A stretch of 64,000 nt of DNA from Collinsella sp. BA40. GTDB taxonomy: Bacteria > Actinomycetota > Coriobacteriia > Coriobacteriales > Coriobacteriaceae. Below, piece after piece: positions 44,675 through 51,698 of the stretch. The translations under genes were made by a program, and so were the position numbers. The notes under the pieces were generated by a model that saw only the letters and a list, made by a program, of their open reading frames with translations, had not been told where the DNA came from and made no database searches. The stretch spans positions 1 through 64,000 of the forward strand of contig NZ_VOWY01000006.1 of assembly GCF_008014645.1 (NCBI RefSeq), given 5' to 3'. The stretch's first letter is position 1. Each line of letters opens with the position of its first letter.

Positions 44675-44853
44675 CGCAGATGGGAGGCGATCCGGCTGAG
44701 CAATTCGCCCCCATGAACGCCGCCCGATCTACGACGTTTACACCATGGACGCTTGCATCACGGTTACTGGTACAGCTGGGGATTCACACCCCTATTCTCC
44801 CAAGCCAGCCCCATCGGGAGGCGAGCTCGTGCGTCTCCGCACCACCATCTTGG
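44675..44853 (-). promoter_or_regulatory. probable cobalamin riboswitch
   Basis: On the minus strand the core reads GGGGTGTGAATCCCCAGCTG followed by TACCAGTAACCGTGATG. This matches the B12-element consensus GGTG-n-aAatCC-n-AGCtG-n-CCCGcAACtGTgA. A second conserved part, AGCCGGATCGCCTCCCATCT, stands near the 3' end (about 44678-44697) and matches the downstream B12-box region. A closing helix of AGATGG (44845-44850) with CCATCT (44678-44683) is possible. The element lies 38 bases before the ATG at 44637. A small GGAT/ATCC hairpin around the ribosome-binding site would suit translational control. Confidence 0.75.
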
Positions 44854-44929
44854 CCATAAGTTCATTCATCCTAACATAGCGCCGATGCGATCTTGTGCGC
44901 ACCGCTACGCGATATCGCAGCTGTAAGCC

Positions 44930-45067
44930 TAACCTTAAAGATGAACTTGAAACTCTACAGCTGCTCCACATTTCAACAGACGCGCAGGTACAACCTATCC
45001 TAAACCTTCAACTTGACCCTTAAACATTGTCTAAGGTTCAAGTTCAACTCTAAACTTGCGCTATACT
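44930..45067 (+). promoter_or_regulatory. promoter region with repeated AACTTGA motifs
   Basis: TATACT at 45062-45067 is a good -10 for the gene at 45107. Upstream, AT-rich motifs of the form CTAAAC/ACCTT...AACTTGA recur (about 44932-44958, 45000-45025 and, inverted, 45030-45057, AAGGTTCAAGTT). A TTCAAG at 45037-45042 is a possible -35 with 19-bp spacing. The repeats look like multiple sites for one regulator. With the riboswitch they fill most of the 469-base gap between divergent genes. Confidence 0.45.
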
Positions 45068-45106
45068 GCAGCAAGGACGACACGTTGCGATATCAAGGGA
45101 TGATAT

Positions 45107-46144
45107 ATGCACGATTTTGGACACGCTCGCCGGGCGCTCGTTGTGGGCGCGGCCCTTACCGTGGCCCTCTCGGGCACCGCGCTGGCCCCGCATGGAGCAT
45201 ATGCCGCCACCCAGGCCACCGAGGCCAAGCTCAGCGAAACACAGAAGAAGGTCGAGCAATCCGCAGCCGCGTACGACGAGGCGTCGAAGAACGCCAGCGC
45301 GCTGCAGGCGAAGATCGATGAGACCGCCGCACGCATAGCCGAGCTCGAGGACCGGCTTCCCGCCCTTCAGAAAAAGGCCGGTATCGCCATGCGCGATATG
45401 TATAAATCAAACCATGCCGGCAACAGCTTCATGAGCTTCCTCTTCGGGTCGCAGACGCTTGACGACCTCATCACCACGATGGCCTACCGCGACCACGTGC
45501 AAGAGTCCAACCTGGACGCTCTGAAGGCGTTGGACGCCGCGCAGGGCAACCTTGAAAAGCAGAAAATCGAGCTCGAGCAGGCCAAGGCCAAGGCCGAAAG
45601 CGAAACCAGGATCGCCGAGCAGGCGCTACAGGAGGCCCAGGCCCTGCGCGAGCAGGCGCAGCAGCAGGCCGACGCCGAAGCGGCCGCCGAGCTCGCCGAG
45701 CTTCAGCGGGCTGCTCAGAGCGCGCCCGCGGATGCCCCCCTGCCCGCCGCCCCCGGTGCCGACGGCGTAGACTGGGGCTCCGATCAGGCCGCGTTCGTAG
45801 CCGAGTGGTCGGCGCGTATCGATGCCTACCTTGCCGGCTCACCGCTCGAGGGCCAGGGTGCCACCTTCGCCGCCGCCGCGTGGAAGTACGGCGTCGACCC
45901 CCGTTGGTCCCCCGCCATCTCCAACACCGAGAGTTCAAAAGGCCGCTACTGCTTCCGCGATTTCAACGCCTGGGGCTGGGGTTCCATGGATTTCGACAGC
46001 TGGGAACAGGCTATCGACACGCACGTGCGCGGACTGGCGCGCGGCTACGGCTACACCATCAGCGTCGAGGCGGCGAAGAAGTACTGCCCGCCCAACTGGT
46101 ACCACTGGTACACCACGACGCTCTCCGAGATGAACCGCATCTAA
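45107..46144 (+). CDS. secreted peptidoglycan hydrolase, PcsB-like coiled coil plus lysozyme-like domain
   Basis: The protein has 345 residues; GGGATG stands before the ATG. The signal peptide is about 1-34 (LAPHGAYA). Residues 36-205 form a long coiled coil like that of PcsB/CwlO proteins (KLSETQKKVEQSAAAYDEAS; MYKSNHAGNSFMSFLFGSQT). In such proteins this region controls the enzyme, often through FtsEX. After an Ala/Pro linker, residues about 235-345 resemble a lysozyme/glucosaminidase-type domain (AAAWKYGVDPRWSPAISNTE with a catalytic-type Glu; CFRDFNAWGWGSM). It probably cleaves peptidoglycan glycan strands during growth or division. The coiled coil is certain, the enzyme class less so. 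Confidence 0.82.
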   Translation: MHDFGHARRALVVGAALTVALSGTALAPHGAYAATQATEAKLSETQKKVEQSAAAYDEASKNASALQAKIDETAARIAELEDRLPALQKKAGIAMRDMYKSNHAGNSFMSFLFGSQTLDDLITTMAYRDHVQESNLDALKALDAAQGNLEKQKIELEQAKAKAESETRIAEQALQEAQALREQAQQQADAEAAAELAELQRAAQSAPADAPLPAAPGADGVDWGSDQAAFVAEWSARIDAYLAGSPLEGQGATFAAAAWKYGVDPRWSPAISNTESSKGRYCFRDFNAWGWGSMDFDSWEQAIDTHVRGLARGYGYTISVEAAKKYCPPNWYHWYTTTLSEMNRI

Positions 46145-46152
46145 GATTCAAG

Positions 46153-46182
46153 AAAACGCCCCCTCGACCGAGGGGGCGTTTT
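46153..46182. terminator. bidirectional terminator
   Basis: AAAACGCCCCCTCG pairs with CGAGGGGGCGTTTT with a very short loop; A- and T-tracts allow stopping on both strands between the convergent genes ending at 46144 and 46222. Confidence 0.9.
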
Positions 46183-46221
46183 CTCAAGCGCGCGCATCCA
46201 TTCGCATGAGCGGACATGCCG

Positions 46222-47226
46222 TCAGCGGTTCTCGATGCTCCCGATATTCTTCAGTGCAAGCGTGATCAAACCATTGGGCTCGTTCACGAACTCGATGTAC
46301 TCGGGGTTGTTGCCCATCTCCGCCGGGAAGCTGATCTCGATACCCGTGTCGGTACGGATCTTGTGGTTGCGCACGGCCGCGCGCTCTACCTGGGCGCGCT
46401 CGACGGGTACCCGCTCGGGGAGCTTCTCCTCGCGCAACGTAGCCTTGATGGCATCGCGGATAACCGGTTCGTCCTCGAAGGCCTCGTCGACGATGTCCCA
46501 GGGCGGAAGCTCCTCATCCTCTTCAACGGCCTCGGCAACGGCGGCTTTAGCCTTAGCAAGCGCCACCGCGGTGTTTGCACCATGCTCCTCGGCAACCTGC
46601 TCGACGACGCGCGTCACCGTATCGATGACTTCCTTGCCCGACACACCCGTCTCGCACTGCAACAGGCCATCGGGAATCAAATAGACGTCCTCGCCGGCGA
46701 TCTTACGCTTCTTCTCCTGATAGAACACCTCGAGCGTGCTCGCGCGCACCAACGCGTAGGACGCCACCTTCTGCGAGGGGCTCGGCAGGATGGCATAGTG
46801 GCGCGCGATATCGTTGCGCACCTCTCCCCCCTCGCGCGCCACCTCATGCATGAACGCCATGCGGCTGCCCATGAGCATCACGGCAAACCAGCGCACGTCG
46901 TCGTCATCCTCGAAATCAGCCACGAACACATCCGTGGACTCCGCCTTCTCGGCCTTGGCGAGTTCGCCGGAAACGAACTCGGCGATCTGCAGCGATAGGT
47001 CGATAAAATCGTGCTCGCCAAAGAAGTACGACTTCAGCTCGGAGGCAAACCCGCTATTCTCCGCAAAGGAGCCGCGCCTGTTGTCTCCCGACGTTCTCGC
47101 GCGACGCAGATGCGAGGTGACGAACGAGCGCACCGTGCGCGCATCCAGGTCGAGCTCGCGCTGCGAGAACACGTTGACCGCCGACTCGAAGTCAAGAATG
47201 TGCAAGATAGCGTGATTGACCTTCAT
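46222..47226 (-). CDS. nucleoid-associated protein, NdpA/YejK family
   Basis: ATG at 47226 with GAAAGG 7 bases upstream; the open extension to 47376 has no ribosome-binding site. The protein has 334 residues. It begins MKVNHAILHILDFESAV, and the middle has WFAVMLMGSRMAFMHEV and the DVYLIPDGLLQ region, as in the 37-kDa nucleoid-associated family. Members bind the nucleoid; their function is poorly known, and related proteins are sometimes found in defence or phage contexts. There are no phage genes here. Confidence 0.75.
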   Translation of the reverse strand: MKVNHAILHILDFESAVNVFSQRELDLDARTVRSFVTSHLRRARTSGDNRRGSFAENSGFASELKSYFFGEHDFIDLSLQIAEFVSGELAKAEKAESTDVFVADFEDDDDVRWFAVMLMGSRMAFMHEVAREGGEVRNDIARHYAILPSPSQKVASYALVRASTLEVFYQEKKRKIAGEDVYLIPDGLLQCETGVSGKEVIDTVTRVVEQVAEEHGANTAVALAKAKAAVAEAVEEDEELPPWDIVDEAFEDEPVIRDAIKATLREEKLPERVPVERAQVERAAVRNHKIRTDTGIEISFPAEMGNNPEYIEFVNEPNGLITLALKNIGSIENR

Positions 47227-47390
47227 GGGCGCCTTTCTGATGAACAGCGCTGCCGCGCGAAGGCACGGCAGCGCAACGGAGGGTGAATGCAAGGGGGCGA
47301 GACGGTGAACAGCGGGACGGACGGCATCCGAAGGCCGACCATAAGCCTGGAAAGCGGGTTCGCGCGCGCTGCGCACACGCTGGAAAGCGC

Positions 47391-47951
47391 CTATTCCTTC
47401 ACGATGACCAGCGGATCGCCGACCTTGACAAGCGGATGGCCGGCAAACAGCGTGTTGGACTGTCCGACAAGCTTTACCTTATCGAGCAGCGAGGGGCTCG
47501 TAACGATAACGGTGATCACGTCATCGTACCCCGCGGCCTTGATGGCCTCGTCGTCGAACACGAGGATGGGCTCGCCGGCGGCGACGCGCTGCTCGGACTC
47601 GACGAGGCGTTTGAAGCCCTTGCCCTCGAGCTTCACGGTACCGATGCCCACGTGGATGATGAGCTCGATACCCGAGTCGGTGCGAATGCCGATGGAATGG
47701 TTGCTCACCGTGGTGGCGGCGATGCGGCCCGAAGCGGGCGCGTAGATGACGTTGCCCACGGGAACGATACCGTAACCGCGACCGAAGAGACCGGACGAGA
47801 TGGTCTCATCGCCTATCTCGGACAGCTCGACCAGTACGCCGTTGATGGGTGCGTACAGCGAATCGGGCCTGGTGGCAAACGTCGCGCTGGGATAATCCCG
47901 CTCCTCGGTGGAAAGGCCGAGCGTTTTCTTGATCTTTTCAAACAGCACCAT
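47391..47951 (-). CDS. crr: PTS glucose-type EIIA component
   Basis: ATG at 47951 with AGGAGG upstream; 186 residues. It is a complete single-domain EIIA of the glucose family: YAPINGVLVELSEIGDETIS, GRGYGIVPVG, YAPASGRI, His85 (NHSIGIRT) and the phosphorylated His100 (LIIHVGIGTVKLEGKGF). It takes phosphate from HPr and passes it to an EIIB/C elsewhere; no partner is encoded beside it. Free EIIA-Glc proteins can also regulate other transporters. The gene appears to be a single transcription unit. Confidence 0.92.
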   Translation of the reverse strand: MVLFEKIKKTLGLSTEERDYPSATFATRPDSLYAPINGVLVELSEIGDETISSGLFGRGYGIVPVGNVIYAPASGRIAATTVSNHSIGIRTDSGIELIIHVGIGTVKLEGKGFKRLVESEQRVAAGEPILVFDDEAIKAAGYDDVITVIVTSPSLLDKVKLVGQSNTLFAGHPLVKVGDPLVIVKE

Positions 47952-48070
47952 ACTACCTCCTGCAGCGTACATAAGCCGCCCGCCCGGGCGCGCTCGCCAT
48001 TGGATACATGGTACCCAAGCACCGCGCAGGAAAAGGCCAGAATGCCGTACAAGCGCCGAACAAAAGAATA

Positions 48071-48147
48071 AGCGGACGGCCCGTCGCGCCGGCGACTCCT
48101 CACTCCTTCCGTTGGGGATTTCGTCGCCGACGCGATGGCCGTCCGCT
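48071..48147 (-). terminator. very long hairpin after ldh
   Basis: Arms 48071-48096 and 48123-48147 (AGCGGACGGCC...CGGCGAC with GTCGCCG...GGCCGTCCGCT) form a stem of about 25 bp with one bulge and one mismatch and a 26-nt loop. The minus strand then reads TATTCTTTTG. It starts 26 bases after the ldh stop. Confidence 0.8.
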
Positions 48148-48173
48148 CAGCAGACCGCTTGGTAACGAAGCGC

Positions 48174-49124
48174 CTACGCCTCGAAATCAACCTGCTCGAT
48201 GACGTTCTTGAGCGCGGCAGCCGAGCGATGGAGCTCAGCGAGCTCGCCCTCATCAAGAGAAACGGGCACGCGGCACTCGACACCGTTGCGGCCGACGATG
48301 GTCGGCATGGAGATGGCGATATCCTCGAGGCCGTACTCGCCAACCATGAGGCTGGAGACCGGCAGGATGTGCTTCTCATCGCGCATGATGGCGGTGCACA
48401 GGCGCTTCACGGACATAGCGATGCCGTAGTAGGTGGCATGCTTCTTGGAGATGATCTCGTATGCAGCGTTCTTCACCTCGTCGGCGATGCGCTCCTGCGC
48501 GGCCTCGTGGTCGAAGTGGCCGCGCATCTCGCAGAAATCGTGCAGGGGCACGCCGGAGACGTTAGCGCTGGACCAGACGGCCAGCTCGGAATCGCCGTGC
48601 TCGCCGATGATATAGGCATGGACGTTGCGCGGGTCGACGCCCAGGTGCGCGCCGAGCGCGTCCTTGAGGCGCGCGGAATCGAGGACGGTGCCGGAACCGA
48701 TGACGTGGCTCTCGGGCAGGCCTGACATCTTGATGGCGGCGTAGGTAAGCACGTCGACCGGGTTGGAAACGATGAGCAGGATGCCCTCGAAGCCCACCTC
48801 GCGGATCTGCGGGATGATGGACTTGAAGATGTTGACGTTCTTGTTCACGAGGTCGAGACGGGTCTCGCCGGGCTTCTGGGCGGCGCCGGCAGTCACGACG
48901 ATGATGGCGGCGTCGGCGGCGTCCTTGTAGTCGCCGGCATAGATCTTCATGGGGCTGGCAAACGGGGCACCATGGCTGATGTCGAGCGCCTCGCCCTCAG
49001 CGCGATCGCGATCGACGTCGATGAGGACCATCTCGCTGAACAGGCCGCTCTGCATCAGGGCGAACGCGGAGGAAGAACCAACGAAACCGCAACCGACGAT
49101 AGCGACTTTCCTGTCATTAACCAT
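48174..49124 (-). CDS. ldh: L-lactate dehydrogenase
   Basis: The protein has 316 residues; GGAAGGAAA stands before the ATG. It has the NAD-binding GCGFVGSS near 11-18, the adenine-side acidic IDVD (35-38), active-loop Arg89 (GETR), NPVDV at 121-125, Arg152 (LDSARL) and catalytic His176 in GEHGDSE. It reduces pyruvate to L-lactate with NADH in the cytoplasm and regenerates NAD+ in fermentation. Malate dehydrogenase is less likely because the substrate-loop residue pattern AQKPGETR is of the lactate type (Gln83). A TACAAT at 49207-49212 on the minus strand is a possible -10. Confidence 0.95.
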   Translation of the reverse strand: MVNDRKVAIVGCGFVGSSSAFALMQSGLFSEMVLIDVDRDRAEGEALDISHGAPFASPMKIYAGDYKDAADAAIIVVTAGAAQKPGETRLDLVNKNVNIFKSIIPQIREVGFEGILLIVSNPVDVLTYAAIKMSGLPESHVIGSGTVLDSARLKDALGAHLGVDPRNVHAYIIGEHGDSELAVWSSANVSGVPLHDFCEMRGHFDHEAAQERIADEVKNAAYEIISKKHATYYGIAMSVKRLCTAIMRDEKHILPVSSLMVGEYGLEDIAISMPTIVGRNGVECRVPVSLDEGELAELHRSAAALKNVIEQVDFEA

Positions 49125-49286
49125 GGGTGTTTCCTTCCCTATCGAGACGCGGGGGCAAGGGCGTCGAACCAGCCCGCACCGCTCCTCATATCGAATAACA
49201 ATTCCGATTGTAGCGCTCGGCCACTGAAAATAAAGAGCCGTATACCGATTTTTTATTGACAGTTTTATCGGTTTCTGAAAGCGGTT

Positions 49287-50453
49287 CTATCCAGTGATAC
49301 CAGCTTCGCGAATCGCTTCGACCGCGGCGCGCAGCCCGTCGGGAGGCAGCACGAGCGCCATGCGCACATAGCCCTCGCCATGCGGTCCGAAGCTCGCACC
49401 GGGCGTGACGATGACGCCGGCGCGCTCCATGAGCTCCTCGCAAAACGCCATCGAATCCGTCCGGCCGCCCGGCAGCTTGCACCAGATGAACATGGAGCCG
49501 TGTGCGTTGGGCCGCTCCCAACCCAGCGACTCGAGTCCCGAGCACAGAGCGTCGCGGCGCTCCTGGTATGCCAGGCGCTGCGCCTCGACCTCGTCGAGAG
49601 GACCCTCGAGCGCGGCGATGGCCGCCTTCTGGATGGGCAGGAACATGCCGAAATCGATCTGGCTGCGCAGCTTGGAGAACGCGGCCACCACATCGGCGCG
49701 ACCCACGATGAAGCCGATGCGCGCGCCGGTGACGTTAAACGATTTGGAAAGGGAGAAAAACTCCACGCCCACCTCGAGCGCGCCGGGATAGGACAGGAAG
49801 CTGCCGCCGCGCGGGCCGTCATAGGTGATGTCGGAATACGCGTTATCGTGCACGATCAGCAGGTCGTGCTCGCGCGCGAACGCGATGATCTCCTCGTACA
49901 GCTCCGGCGTGCCCACGGAGCCCACGGGATTCGCGGGCAACGATACGATCATGTACTTGGCGCGATCGGCCAGAGCCGGGTCGATGCCGGCAACGTAGGG
50001 CAGGAAGTCATGCTCGGCGTTGAGCGGGTAGTATGCCAGCTGAGCGCCGGCGATCTTGGCGCCGGCCTCGAAAACGGGGTAGCAGGGGTCGGGAACCAGA
50101 ATGGTATCGCCGGGATCGAGCAGCGCCAAGCCCAGATGGCCCACCCCCTCCTGCGTGCCGTTGCAGGAGGCGACCATGTCGGGCGTGATGGCCTCCACGC
50201 CGAAACGGCGGGCGTAGTAATCGCACACGGCCTGCTTCATCTCGGGCAGGTCGCGCAGGCTGTACTTCCACATCTCGGGATCGGAGGCCGCGCTGGTAAG
50301 CGCATCCACCACATGATGGTACGGCGCGAAATCGGGCGTTCCCACGGACAGGTTGAAGATGGTACGGCCCTCCGCCTCGAGTTTGAGGCGCTTGTGGTTG
50401 AGCGAGGCGAAGACCTCTTCGCCGAAGAGGTCGAGCTTATCTGCGAACTGCAT
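49287..50453 (-). CDS. PLP-dependent class I/II aminotransferase
   Basis: The protein has 388 residues; GGAGGGA lies 6 bases before the ATG. It has the fold-type I layout: NLSVGTPDFAP near the N-terminus, CNGTQEGVGHLGLAL, NPVGS at 175-179, HDNAYSDITYDG at 202-213 and the PLP lysine Lys237 (FFSLSKSFNVTGARIGF), with the conserved Arg near FGPHGEGYVRMAL. It resembles the LL-diaminopimelate/aspartate-type group. The amino donor cannot be fixed from sequence. It stands between ldh and the fru operon and is separated from the latter by a terminator. Confidence 0.9.
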   Translation of the reverse strand: MQFADKLDLFGEEVFASLNHKRLKLEAEGRTIFNLSVGTPDFAPYHHVVDALTSAASDPEMWKYSLRDLPEMKQAVCDYYARRFGVEAITPDMVASCNGTQEGVGHLGLALLDPGDTILVPDPCYPVFEAGAKIAGAQLAYYPLNAEHDFLPYVAGIDPALADRAKYMIVSLPANPVGSVGTPELYEEIIAFAREHDLLIVHDNAYSDITYDGPRGGSFLSYPGALEVGVEFFSLSKSFNVTGARIGFIVGRADVVAAFSKLRSQIDFGMFLPIQKAAIAALEGPLDEVEAQRLAYQERRDALCSGLESLGWERPNAHGSMFIWCKLPGGRTDSMAFCEELMERAGVIVTPGASFGPHGEGYVRMALVLPPDGLRAAVEAIREAGITG

Positions 50454-50585
50454 GGGAATCCCTCCTATATTCGAATCCTACCGAACCGACCGATAAGACA
50501 GCCCATATCGATGAGCGCCGCGGAATGCCCGGAACAGCGAAGCACCTCGGAGCATGCGGCACATCCCCATTATGCGCCAGTTCAC

Positions 50586-50620
50586 GCAAAAGCGCCGCCG
50601 AGGAACGACGGCGCTTTTGC
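50586..50620 (-). terminator. terminator of the fru operon
   Basis: GCAAAAGCGCCG (50586-50597) pairs with CGGCGCTTTTGC (50609-50620), a 12-bp perfect stem 45 bases past the fruK stop. Confidence 0.8.
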
Positions 50621-50664
50621 GGACATCTTGAAAGCAAGGCGCATGCGAACGCCACGGCGGGGCG

Positions 50665-51597
50665 CTACCGCACCCGGCGGACGAGGATACGGGGCTCGTA
50701 CGCGTCCACGTGGGCGAAGTCGCCGAGGCCGGCGCATTCGACGACGTTGGCGCCGGTGGCCATGGATCGCCGCAGGGCATCCTCGACGCGCGCGGGCTCG
50801 GCGGCCCAAACGGACAGGAAGGCCGCGAGCGAGGAATCGCCGGCGCACACCGTGGAGAGGACCTGGACGTCGAACGTGCGGTTCGCGAACCACAGGTGCT
50901 CCCCATTCGAGAAATAGGCACCGTCGCCACCGAGCGTGAGCAGCACGTTCTTGACTCCGCGCCCGTGGAGCTCGCGCATGGCCGCCTCGACGGACGCGTC
51001 GTCTCCGCCGGACACCTCGATGCCGAAGATGTCGCGAAGCTCGTCGTCGTTGGGCTTGATGAGCAGCGGGCGCAACGCGAGCAGATCGGCGAGCTGGGGG
51101 CTGGAGATATCGAGCACGAATTCGGCGCCCCGTGCGCGAACCCGCTCGATCACCCCGTGCAGGAAGCCTTCCGAGGTATTCGGGGGCAGCGAGCCGGAGA
51201 TGACGAGGCAATCGAGCCCCTCGAGCCCGTCGATCAGCTCGAACATGGCCCGCTCGTCCGAAGCATCGATGGCCGCGCCGGCGTTCACCATGTTGTACTC
51301 GGTATCGTCGCCGGCGTTCAGGAACACGTTGACGCGCGTGATGCCCTCGGTCCACACGGGATGGACCTCGACGCCGCGCTCCCGCGCGCCCTCGACGATG
51401 AAGCGCCCGGAGAAGCCTGCGAAGAACCCGAGGATGGCCGTGGGGATCCCGAAATGGTCGAGCGTGAACGAGACGTTGAGACCCTTGCCGTTGGGCGTGT
51501 AGACAGCATCCCTCGTGCGCGTGACGGTGTTGGGCGAAAGCCCGTCGGACGAAACGTTGTAATCGATCGCGGGGTTTGCCGTAAGCGTATAGATCAT
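50665..51597 (-). CDS. fruK: 1-phosphofructokinase
   Basis: The protein has 310 residues; GGAGGAG lies before the ATG. It is a PfkB-family sugar kinase with ALTxNPAID-type start (LTANPAIDYNV), NGKGLNVSFTL at 36-46, SGSLPPN at 134-140, KPND at 181-184, TLGGDGAYF at 221-229 and the catalytic C-A-G-D motif at 251-254 (Asp254 as base). It phosphorylates fructose-1-phosphate, the product of the fructose PTS encoded just upstream, to fructose-1,6-bisphosphate. The first residue of the usual GAGD signature is Cys, which is known in some members. Confidence 0.93.
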   Translation of the reverse strand: MIYTLTANPAIDYNVSSDGLSPNTVTRTRDAVYTPNGKGLNVSFTLDHFGIPTAILGFFAGFSGRFIVEGARERGVEVHPVWTEGITRVNVFLNAGDDTEYNMVNAGAAIDASDERAMFELIDGLEGLDCLVISGSLPPNTSEGFLHGVIERVRARGAEFVLDISSPQLADLLALRPLLIKPNDDELRDIFGIEVSGGDDASVEAAMRELHGRGVKNVLLTLGGDGAYFSNGEHLWFANRTFDVQVLSTVCAGDSSLAAFLSVWAAEPARVEDALRRSMATGANVVECAGLGDFAHVDAYEPRILVRRVR

Positions 51598-51620
51598 GAA
51601 CTCCTCCTGACAAACAGTCC

Positions 51621-51682
51621 GCTTCCATGATCGGAAGCTCTAGGGGCATGCCCGCCGCGGCAGCGAAACCGGGCGGGCATGC
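51621..51682 (-). other. two hairpins between fruA and fruK
   Basis: GCATGCCCGCC (51646-51656) pairs perfectly with GGCGGGCATGC (51672-51682). A second small hairpin GCTTCC-ATGATC-GGAAGC lies at 51621-51638. No T-tract follows, so mRNA processing or stability control is more likely than full termination. Confidence 0.6.
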
Positions 51683-51698
51683 GGTACGGCTCAGCGTG

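Noticed and set aside
44638-45106. A short gene in the gap between the giant protein and the peptidoglycan hydrolase
   Set aside because: The plus-strand frames there have no ribosome-binding site and run across the riboswitch-like element; codon use is not gene-like.
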